From NCBI GenBank assembly GCA_011800155.1, contig CM022376.1:1922001-1986000 (forward strand): a stretch of 64,000 nucleotides of DNA, written 5' to 3'. The notes under the pieces were generated by a model. It ran no database searches and was not told where the DNA came from. It saw nothing but the letters and a program-made list of their open reading frames with translations. The position numbers and the translations under genes were made by a program. The stretch is from Flammulina velutipes (taxonomy: Eukaryota > Basidiomycota > Agaricomycetes > Agaricales > Physalacriaceae). Shown piece by piece: positions 33,262-41,478 of the stretch (positions are counted from its first letter, which is position 1; each line of letters opens with the position of its first letter).

Positions 33262-36200
33262 TGATTATGCAAGAAGACGAACAAACAGGGCTTGTTATAA
33301 CGGTTACACACAGGAACGGCATCGGATCTAGGACACCTCACATCGGAAAGCTTCTGGAAGGACCACAAACCTTCGAAGATTGGGAAAGTATACCAGGATA
33401 CGGAATATCTATTTTAGGATTTACAGGGGAAGTATTGGAAGAGGCCGTACAGACGGATGGCGCAGCAACATTGGCGCAGAAGGCATTCGTTCTGGCTGCG
33501 GCGCTCTACGCGGACACTTGTACCCCGACCAAAAGCGACTCATCGCGTCCATTGGGAGTTCCAAAGGCGCGAAGTCATGGAAGGGGTGGAATGGCTGTGA
33601 TATTGGATACGAAAGCGCCGGTCGCTGTGTTTGCAGGAAAGAAATACAAAAAGGTCGCGAACAGGATCAAACCAGTCGCCACCACTCTACCAGAGGACTT
33701 CAGGATAGTCAGGAACATCGTGGGGAACCCTCTGGAAACCTTACCCGTACTACCCGTGCGCCCGCCACACTTCGAGCCACGGGGACGATACACTCTGGAA
33801 AGGAAAAAGATCATCGACGACTTGCATCCCGAGGGATTTCTCTGGCCAGAAGAGAGGAAGTTGATGCATCACTTTATGGCGCTACACGAAAAAGGATTCG
33901 CTTGGGACGAAACGGAAAAGGGACACTTTCGGGAAGACTTCTTCCCGCCGGTAAACATGGGAATAACAGAACATATTCCTTGGGTCAATAGGAACATGCC
34001 GATACCACCTGGGATATACGACGAAGTCATTCGCATCGTTAGGGAGAAGGTCGCGTCCGGAGCGTACGAGCCATCAAGCTCTTCCTACCGATCACGCTGG
34101 TTCACGGTACTCAAGAAGGACGGGAAATCCTTGCGGATTGTACACGACCTACAGCCTCTGAACGCGGTCACTATACGCGATAGTGGGATGTTACCGTTCG
34201 TCGAAACGCTGGCGGAGTCATTTGCTGGGCGCGCATGTTATGGAGTTCTGGATCTCTTTGTGGCGTTCGATCAAAGAGGACTTGCGCAGCCGTCTAGGGA
34301 TTATACGACTTTCCAGACACCGTTAGGCACCTTTCGACTCACGAAGCTACCAATGGGATGGACGAATAGTGTACCCATTTTACATGGGGACGTCACCTAC
34401 GCATTGCAGGACGAAATACCGGAATTCACAATACCTTTTATGGATGACGCAGGTATTCGAGGACCACCTACAAGATACGAGACCAAAGACGGAGGGTACG
34501 AGACGATTGAAGGAAACGAGGGGATACGGAGATTCGTTTGGGAGCATTTTCAGGCGCTCGGACGGATCGTCCAGAGGATTTGGTACATTGGATGTACTTG
34601 GAGCGGGAAAAAGGCTTTCCTTTGCGTTCCAGAAGCCATGCTTGTTGGACACAAGTGTACCTACGCAGGGAGGGAACCCGACGAAACGAAGATGGAGAAG
34701 GTGAGGAACTGGGGACCATGCAGGGACCTCACGGATGTACGAGCATTCATGGGGACCGTGGGCCTCATGAGGGTGTTCATATGGAACTTCGCGGGTTTAT
34801 CTAGGCCTCTAGTGGACTTGACGAAGAAGGATGCCGAATTCTATTGGGGACCAGAACAACAGGAGGCGCAGGACGAGCTGAAAGCCGCGATGCTAAATTC
34901 ACCTGCATTACGCCCTTTGGACTACCACTCGGGCGCACCTATAATTCTATGCGTAGATTCAAGCGTTATCGCGATTGGCTACGCTCTCTTCCAGGAAGAC
35001 GAAGAGGACGCACGCTTGCGGTACCCAAACCGTTTTGGATCTATGGCATTGAATCCCAGGGAAACCAACTACAGTCAGCCAAAACTGGAGTTATACGGAC
35101 TCTACAGGGCTCTGAAAGCGGTATCCATGTACATCATCGGAGCTAGGAATCTGGTCGTAGAAGTGGACGCCACAGCTATTAAGGGAATGATCAACAATCC
35201 TGATCTGAACCCGAACGCCACAATAAACCGATGGGTCGCAGGTGTCCTGCTATTTACCTTCAAGCTGGTACACGTTCCGGGGATTCGTCACGGGGTAGAT
35301 GGTCTATCTCGTCGGCGACCGTTTCCTGGAGAGGAGTTGGAGGAGGACGACGAAGATTGGGTGGATAGGCATTACGGTTTCCTTCAGGTAATAGCGTCGG
35401 CGCACGTGGAACCTGAAGCAACCGTTTGTGAGGTACTGTTGAGGGAGCTGGTGGAAGTCCCGGACTACTACGACGAGTTAAATCCGAACATCCAGCCAGA
35501 CGCCACACCGGAGATTCCCAGGTCGAAGAAACATATGGCGCAGGATGAGCGCCTTGTGCAAATCCTGCGTTTCTTGGATAAATTGGAAATACCGGAGAGG
35601 ATGGGAGAGAAGGAGAGGAAGAGGTTCATCAAATACGCAACGGGTTTCTTTCGAAGGGAAAGTGACCTGTGGCGCAGGATGGAAAACGGGAAGCATCAAC
35701 TAGTGGTCAAGCCACCAGCTCGACTTGGGATTTTACGATCGGCGCATGACAGATTGGGACACAAAGGAACGTTCTCAGTCCGCCATACCGTACAGATTCG
35801 ATTCTGGTGGCCGGGACTGTTAAACGACATCAAGTGGTATCTATCGACATGTCACGAGTGTCAGCTGCGACGCACGCAGCACTGGCATATTCCACCGGTC
35901 GTAGCGGAACCAGCACCTTTGTTTGCGAAAGCATATATCGACACCTTTTTCATGCCACCTTCAAACGGTTTCAAATACTTCGTACACGCGAGGTGTTCTC
36001 TAACGGCGTACCCCGAATTCCGGATGCTCAGGAAGGAGAACGAAAACACTCTAGCAGCTTTCATATTCGAGGAGCTCATATGTCGATGGGGATCGCTTAG
36101 GGAAATCGTGACGGATAATGGACAAGCGTTTATTGCTGCAATGGACCGACTATCTCGACAATACGGAGTGAAACACATCAGGATTTCTGGCTACAACTCT

Positions 36201-36932
36201 CAGGCAAACGGTATCATCGAAAACAGGCATTACGATGTTCGGGAGGGTCTATTCAAATTAGCCAAAGGAAACGAATCCAAGTGGTCGGAAGGGACATTCG
36301 CCATGATGTGGGCAGAGAGAGTTACTATCTCCCGTGTTATGCACATGAGCCCCTACCGAGCTGCGACAGGAGCGGAACCTCTGCTACCTCTGGACTTTGT
36401 GCAAGCAACCTGGTTAACTACGCCGTTCAGTGGTATAGTTTCCCACGGTGATGTCATCGTGCAAAGAGCCATGGATTTATGGAACAGGGAGAAGGAGATG
36501 GAGAAGCTGAAAGAAGACGTTTGGAAGTCTAGAGTGGACGCCGCAAAGCGTTGGGAGAAGGAGCACCAAAACCGAGTTGTGGATTTCGATTTCAAACGTG
36601 GCGATCTCGTACTACTGGAAAATTCTAAAGGACGAAAGGGACTTCAAGACAAGATGCAAGCCCGCTACTTTGGACCCCTTGTGGTACTATTCAGGACGAA
36701 AGGAGGCGCCTACCAGCTTTGCGAACTATCTGGCACAAGACTCGCTAACACGGTAGCGGCGCGACGTGTCATGAAATATCTGGCGCGGGAGCGGATATCA
36801 TTGCCTTGGTACTACACGGGAGCTTTGACTGATGAGGAGACGAAGCGCTTAATGGAGAGCGACGAGAAGGGGAGTAAAATGGGAGTTTTTCAACAAGTTG
36901 GGGGGAGCGCCATTTCTGGCGCACGGATATGA
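33258..36932 (+). CDS. pol: Pol polyprotein (RT, RNase H, integrase), copy 1
   Basis: 1224 codons, intact. Reverse transcriptase occupies roughly residues 240-430, with LDLFVAFD and the catalytic FMDD (394-397, replacing YxDD). RNase H begins near 560 with ILCVDSSVIAIGYALF and continues with the PKLELYG and VVEVDATA acidic residues. Integrase has the HHCC zinc domain (HDRLGHKG .. CHECQ, about 830-875) and DDE residues in YIDTFF, VTDNGQAF and GIIENRH. No chromodomain is visible at the C-terminus. Translation probably follows gag by termination-reinitiation at ATGA (33258-33261), unless spliced or reached by another mechanism. Confidence 0.92.
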   Translation: MMIMQEDEQTGLVITVTHRNGIGSRTPHIGKLLEGPQTFEDWESIPGYGISILGFTGEVLEEAVQTDGAATLAQKAFVLAAALYADTCTPTKSDSSRPLGVPKARSHGRGGMAVILDTKAPVAVFAGKKYKKVANRIKPVATTLPEDFRIVRNIVGNPLETLPVLPVRPPHFEPRGRYTLERKKIIDDLHPEGFLWPEERKLMHHFMALHEKGFAWDETEKGHFREDFFPPVNMGITEHIPWVNRNMPIPPGIYDEVIRIVREKVASGAYEPSSSSYRSRWFTVLKKDGKSLRIVHDLQPLNAVTIRDSGMLPFVETLAESFAGRACYGVLDLFVAFDQRGLAQPSRDYTTFQTPLGTFRLTKLPMGWTNSVPILHGDVTYALQDEIPEFTIPFMDDAGIRGPPTRYETKDGGYETIEGNEGIRRFVWEHFQALGRIVQRIWYIGCTWSGKKAFLCVPEAMLVGHKCTYAGREPDETKMEKVRNWGPCRDLTDVRAFMGTVGLMRVFIWNFAGLSRPLVDLTKKDAEFYWGPEQQEAQDELKAAMLNSPALRPLDYHSGAPIILCVDSSVIAIGYALFQEDEEDARLRYPNRFGSMALNPRETNYSQPKLELYGLYRALKAVSMYIIGARNLVVEVDATAIKGMINNPDLNPNATINRWVAGVLLFTFKLVHVPGIRHGVDGLSRRRPFPGEELEEDDEDWVDRHYGFLQVIASAHVEPEATVCEVLLRELVEVPDYYDELNPNIQPDATPEIPRSKKHMAQDERLVQILRFLDKLEIPERMGEKERKRFIKYATGFFRRESDLWRRMENGKHQLVVKPPARLGILRSAHDRLGHKGTFSVRHTVQIRFWWPGLLNDIKWYLSTCHECQLRRTQHWHIPPVVAEPAPLFAKAYIDTFFMPPSNGFKYFVHARCSLTAYPEFRMLRKENENTLAAFIFEELICRWGSLREIVTDNGQAFIAAMDRLSRQYGVKHIRISGYNSQANGIIENRHYDVREGLFKLAKGNESKWSEGTFAMMWAERVTISRVMHMSPYRAATGAEPLLPLDFVQATWLTTPFSGIVSHGDVIVQRAMDLWNREKEMEKLKEDVWKSRVDAAKRWEKEHQNRVVDFDFKRGDLVLLENSKGRKGLQDKMQARYFGPLVVLFRTKGGAYQLCELSGTRLANTVAARRVMKYLARERISLPWYYTGALTDEETKRLMESDEKGSKMGVFQQVGGSAISGARI
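36894..36907 (+). other. internal polypurine tract, copy 1
   Basis: CAAGTTGGGGGGAG at the end of pol, identical over 14 nt to the tract next to the 3' LTR (40287-40300). This is where the PPT of a standard Ty3 element would lie. The 3.4-kb antisense module lies between the two tracts. Confidence 0.75.
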
Positions 36933-37576
36933 AATCTGGAAAATCAAGATCAAGACAAAATTTTTGTTGGGGGAAGGACTATCGACTCTCGAATCGATAT
37001 AATAACCCACATGTGTACCTACAATACAGTGGCACGTCATTCGTTAAACATCGGGACCGAATTACGACAGGCGCCACTACCACCGAACAATCTACCTAAC
37101 ACAACCTACCTGCGAAAGACACCAACTGGCGATCGATCGAACCACCCATGAACGACATGGACCTACACCTATCACCATACGCGGAAAACACAAGATATCT
37201 TTTGGAGATCGCGTGCGCCACCGAGGTAGCGCGGTAACAATTGCACCTATAGCAATTCTTGGAGCCACTGGATTAGCCACTCAGTGTGCCTGGAAGGGAA
37301 GATCGGAGGGACGCCAACGATCTCCTAGCTGGACTTGCTATGGTACCGGACCAGGAAGGGCAACACCGCCTAAACACGCCGGATGCAAAAGAAACCTGGA
37401 CTTCAGCGTAATGGGAAACGCAAGGATTAACGGAAAATCCTAGTCACACACAAATTGGAACAGCGGTATCGAATTATACGGGGAAAAAACTACGAAATAA
37501 GGAAAATCAAAATAATCTAAATACGACGCCACGATACCCAAATATGTCTACCGGACTCCCATCAAACGGCACGGAA

Positions 37577-38382
37577 CTACGGGGCCTCGGAGGGCCGGAA
37601 CTGGAGGAGGTCGGAGAGGTGGAGGGAGGAAGAATGGGATTGAGCCTCGAGCTCGCGGAGGGATTGGGCAGTAGCCCGGAGATGCTGGGAGATGGCCTCG
37701 ACGCGATCGGCGCGGTGGCGAAGGTCGACGACGTATTGGGACAGGACGTCGGCTCCCTCGTCGAACCATGAGTTTGGCGTATACGACAGGCTGCGAGTTA
37801 GGCGATGATGGGGGAACCAGGGACTAATTGGACTATCAGGATGCAAGGAATAGAGAAGGAAGAAAGGAGAACGCACGGGGGTGAGAAGGCGGGGAGACCG
37901 TTCGGGTCGGGGCCTGAAGGACATTTTCTACGACCCAGCAGGACCAACCGGATGGGAGGGGCCAGGACCCAGCGGACGCGACGGTGGACGGAATGGGGGA
38001 AAAACAGAAGGGTTGTCGTAGGAGGTGAAAGGGGAACCGGTTCATGGAGAACATAACGGTGGTGTCGTACGAATGGCTCGCAAGCTGCAGGGCAGCGCGA
38101 ACCGAATCGAAGGCGGGATGGTGGATGACTTCGGCAATTTGGACATTGGACAAACCTTGGGTCATCGCCACCTACACGCGATGAACACGGCTCGATGGAC
38201 CTACCAAAAAAAAAAAAGAAACGATAAATTGGACGTACCCATTCGCCGTACAGAAGAGGAAAACGATTGGGAATCTCGGAGGACCCCTGCCAAACCAACT
38301 CCAGACTATTCTCTACTAGTCGTTGCGCACGCTCGCCGTCTAACGGAAACGAAAAGGATACATTGAAGCTGGTCGACGACAT
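37577..38382 (-). pseudogene. antisense gene B of the retrotransposon, copy 1 (frameshifted)
   Basis: Runs against the element. Exon 38239-38382 starts with ATG; a 67-nt GT-AG intron with a long T tract leads into an exon starting at 38171 (VAMTQGLSNVQIAEVI..), then a probable second intron and a last exon with a helix-forming stretch (WFDEGADVLSQYVVDLRHRA..) ending at 37577. A run of five C here, against six in copy 2, puts the last exon out of frame. No known domain; the C-terminal part looks like a coiled coil. Coding-like conservation and introns on the antisense strand argue for a host-derived or independently expressed gene. Confidence 0.5.
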
Positions 38383-38917
38383 TGTACTATGACTTTACAG
38401 GACGAAGTTACGCGTGGCGGATTTAAGTGGAACATTGGACCAGGGTTCAAACACGTCCAACGAATCGGAAGATGCCGACGAACTCTATCAAGGGAAATCT
38501 GCCAAAGAAGAGGATCGGACACCAAAGCTTACTGGAATCGAAGCACGGAGAACTCCCGACATTGGAAGCCAAGTACCCGAAACTGGACAAGAACATACCA
38601 CCGTGTACTCTGGACACGGGACGATCATTGCGTTGCACAGCCTGTACTGATGAAGGGTAGTGATGACGCACTTGCCTTTCTGGGACGTGCGGCCAGGGAA
38701 AGGAATTGGTCGTCGCGCGAACTATACCAAACTTGGACAAGATTGATGGATGGGATCGGCAACTCACGCTTATAATCACGAACACGAGGAGGAAGGACGC
38801 GAAGGGAACGGAGCCGAGGCGCGTACACTGGAAAAACTTCGGAAAAATAGGATACATCAACTGCATTCGCTTTCAAACTACGGGCGCGAACCTACACGAC
38901 AACAAACAGGAAAACCA

Positions 38918-40081
38918 CTACTCTAAGTCGACGTCAAACTCCTTTTTGACATAATCAGCATGGTCCCTGTATTCCGCCCCCTCGTCATCACTTTCGCTCA
39001 TGGATTCGCGAGTGGAATCGCTAGTTTGGACGTCCACGAGGGGCGGAATGGCGTTGTCGTCCGCGACCACTCCCGGAACGGGACTCCAAGGGGGAGGACT
39101 GGTAGGATGGTACGCGAGTGGGGACAGGAGTCGGGAAGAACCCCCTGTAGTCGAAGGCGCCACAAGTGCATTGGCCCCGGTGGCCCGGGAGGTTGGAAGA
39201 GTAGTTGGAGGCGAGACGTGTCGAGCCGGAAGGCGCGCTCCTAGGTCTCTCCGGGACCCCCGACGTGCGCGCTGGTCGCCCCCATGGCTCTGGCGCCGTC
39301 GACCCAAGTACTGGATCTCGGGGTCCTCGACCCTCCCTGACCTGGTTATGCGCTGGGTAAACGCGACTCTGGGAGTAGGACTGTAGCGGGGGAGTGGGGG
39401 CGGAGATTGGAGGGGACGAGATGGAAGATGCGACAGCCTGACCGACGGCCTGACTGAGGATCGCCAATTGTCGACGGCTGAGGAAGAGACCGCTCGATTC
39501 TGGACAACGGAGGTCATGAAGGCTGCGACTGGCTCGAAGGACGACGTACCCGACGCCGGGTGGGATAACGGGCGGCTCCTAAGCGAAGGAGGACGTTCCT
39601 GCATGTCGGGAATGCACCCCCATCCACGGAGACAGCGGAGACGCGTGCTATCCTGCGCACGCTGCGACAGCGCCTCTGCATCCAAATCCCACCTGGGATT
39701 GTTTACGATCAAAAGGAAGATACGGTGGCTCCACATGAAGTTCACGATTTGGGTGAGCTGGCGCTGAGCGAGGACGTCGAGAGCGGTGCAATCCAAGTGG
39801 GGATGACCAGCAGCAACGAGGGCTGCGTTCAGCTCGCGAACGTCCGCCTGGGAAATGGTTAGGAAGGAGGAGAAGATGAGTCGAGAGAAGGGACTTGCAT
39901 ATTGGCTGCGGAAGATGGAGAGGTAGTCCTCAAGCTGCCTAGGGGACAGCTCCAAGCCAAAATGTTCATGCGCCTTGACAGTGCTAAGGGCGCATTTGAC
40001 GAGACGGTCAAGCTCATCGTAGCGCTGCTGAACAACTGGGTTCTCGATTGGGGAAGAAGCGGCGTTGGGAGTGTTGGACAT
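38918..40081 (-). CDS. antisense gene A of the retrotransposon, copy 1
   Basis: Uninterrupted frame of 387 codons from the ATG at 40081 (context accATGtcc), antisense to gag-pol. A TATA box (CTATAAAG, 40157-40164 on the reverse strand) lies about 80 bp upstream. The N-terminal ~150 residues look globular and helical (QRYDELDRLVKCALSTVKAH.., LEDYLSIFRSQY); the rest is Ser/Pro/Arg-rich, ending in an acidic tail. No recognised family; it might be a Gag-like or regulatory protein, but nothing in it proves that. Conserved at full length in copy 2 (47134-48297) with a substitution of one residue seen. Confidence 0.65.
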   Translation of the reverse strand: MSNTPNAASSPIENPVVQQRYDELDRLVKCALSTVKAHEHFGLELSPRQLEDYLSIFRSQYASPFSRLIFSSFLTISQADVRELNAALVAAGHPHLDCTALDVLAQRQLTQIVNFMWSHRIFLLIVNNPRWDLDAEALSQRAQDSTRLRCLRGWGCIPDMQERPPSLRSRPLSHPASGTSSFEPVAAFMTSVVQNRAVSSSAVDNWRSSVRPSVRLSHLPSRPLQSPPPLPRYSPTPRVAFTQRITRSGRVEDPEIQYLGRRRQSHGGDQRARRGSRRDLGARLPARHVSPPTTLPTSRATGANALVAPSTTGGSSRLLSPLAYHPTSPPPWSPVPGVVADDNAIPPLVDVQTSDSTRESMSESDDEGAEYRDHADYVKKEFDVDLE

Positions 40082-40156
40082 GGTGGAAATTTTTTTCAGG
40101 CTTTGGGGCTTGAGATGGTAGCGTTGGCTGGGAAATTTTCCTATCCGCGCGGCCCT

Positions 40157-40164
40157 CTTTATAG
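40157..40164 (-). promoter_or_regulatory. TATA box of antisense gene A, copy 1
   Basis: CTATAAAG on the reverse strand, 76 bp upstream of the gene A ATG and followed by a GC-rich leader. Same arrangement at 47051-47058 in copy 2. Confidence 0.55.
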
Positions 40165-40286
40165 TGCCACCCCTCGCCACAGGAATTACCGAATGGAAGA
40201 CGGAGCCAAATCCTTGCGACATTTATGGCGCGGACACACGGGTTAGGACAAATTCGCCGATTTCACACCATGGAGGAGTTCACATT

Positions 40287-40301
40287 CAAGTTGGGGGGAG
40301 A
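40287..40301 (+). other. 3' polypurine tract, copy 1
   Basis: CAAGTTGGGGGGAGA immediately before the 3' LTR (TGTACAGCC), the expected plus-strand primer site. Confidence 0.8.
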
Positions 40302-41089
40302 TGTACAGCCTGCACTTGGGCTGAGTGCAGAACTGATACTAAACATGGGTGTGGCGCACGACGGCGCCAGCGCCATATAGGTCGGAACGTGTGAACGCGC
40401 CATCCACGGCGCGTCCGCATTAGGAACATATGGCGCAGCACTTCACACGGCACAAGCATGGACGTTTCAGAACACGGAAGCTACCGAACTAATCGATGGA
40501 TTGCAACAATCGATAACGAGAAGATCCAGATCGATGGGAAGAGATTACACCAAGGCTGTGCGCCATGCATGGCGCCCAGGCACCTTCGGGAATCTGGATG
40601 CCAAAGCCGACAGGAACGGAGAGAATTACCACCCTCGAAGAGTCATATCGCGAGGTGGTCTGACTCGACGCGACGGAACGCCAATCACATCACGGACTCA
40701 AACCCCGGATCGTCGCACGATCGCTCGATCAGGGTACATGACGCAGGCATCGAGAGGCCTAAGCGTAGAACTAGACGGAAGAGAAAGCCGACAGCGTACA
40801 GTATAAATACTGTAGCATGTCGTAGAAATAGATATAATTATCACCCCACAATATCAACACAGCCAGCCCCTTGCAACTGTCGAGAGACTTTTGGAACCTA
40901 TACTTTCGCGCACGCGTTAGTACTTCGACGAACGCGTACTTGGAAGCGCCACCGTCATCTGCGACAGCTCGCTGCCCGACTTCTTCACCTACCAAGGTCT
41001 GCGACCTCGGTGCGCCAGAACAAGAGCAGGAATCCACCGGGTAGTCCCCTCAACATCACAACGAACTCAGACTCGTTAAGAGATCTATA
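40302..41089 (+). repeat. 3' LTR of copy 1 (788 bp)
   Basis: Matches the other three LTRs except a 4-bp deletion near 40828 and a 1-bp gain near 40862 and few SNPs. Carries A at the diagnostic position (TTGCAACAATCG), shared with the 5' LTR of copy 2 rather than with its own 5' LTR. Followed by TGGG. Confidence 0.93.
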
Positions 41090-41330
41090 TGGGTTTCAGT
41101 TATCTGACGCCCAAGTCATGACCTCTCCGTACGTTCAATTACGGTCTCCGTCGTCTTCATTAATCTCTTTCAGTGAGCTTAACGTCGCAGAGAAAGGACT
41201 CTTCGGCGATGGGAATGTACCTAGTGCATTCAACGAATTCCCTCATCGTCATCAGTGCAATAACTGGTGCCTTTGGATGAAGATGGTACCCTTTGATATG
41301 AAGGAGAGAGAAGTGGTTGTGGAAGATTGA
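41090..41330 (+). pseudogene. C-terminal exons of the split alpha-kinase gene
   Basis: From TGGGTTTCAG onward the frame reads FQLSDAQVMTSP, a GT-AG intron follows, then GLFGDGNVPSAFNEFPHRHQ and a CNNWC motif, ending at 41328-41330. These are the last motifs of alpha-kinase domains: the segment after DFQG and the terminal F.DGN..F..H.CN..C zinc element. The rest of the gene, ending precisely in SDFQGFG at the same TGGG, is at 57500-60095 on the other strand. The fragment has no start of its own, although a frame from the LTR reads into it (40458-41330). Confidence 0.88.
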
Positions 41331-41478
41331 TAGAATCAAGTTGGATACATGTCTCAAAATGTTCGAAATGAATAGATTCTTTTAGTCCTTTATTCAGCGG
41401 CGTGCATGATAGAGTTCTACAAGAATATCAACCAAAAAAACTACACGGTCTAAAGAAATGTATTGTCTAGAAAGGGAG

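Larger units (their letters stand above)
29720..41089 (+). mobile_element. Ty3-type LTR retrotransposon, copy 1 (11,370 bp)
   Basis: Order: 5' LTR, primer-binding site, gag-protease, pol (reverse transcriptase, RNase H, integrase), a first polypurine tract, a 3.4-kb antisense gene module, a second polypurine tract, 3' LTR. RT-RNase H-integrase order identifies the Ty3 class. LTRs begin TGTACA and end CTATA. No matching target duplication flanks this copy: CCGA precedes it and TGGG follows it, both matching the opposite ends of copy 2 instead. LTRs are over 99% identical, so insertion is recent. The gag and pol frames are open in this copy. Confidence 0.93.

Noticed and set aside
36500..36932. 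C-terminal chromodomain in pol
   Set aside because: The region after integrase has no aromatic cage or chromodomain pattern, so the element is not called a chromovirus.
40458..41330. 290-codon frame from the copy 1 3' LTR into the alpha-kinase fragment
   Set aside because: The LTR part is an out-of-context frame present in every LTR; only the last part from 41090 is real coding sequence. A chimeric product is not supported without a transcript.
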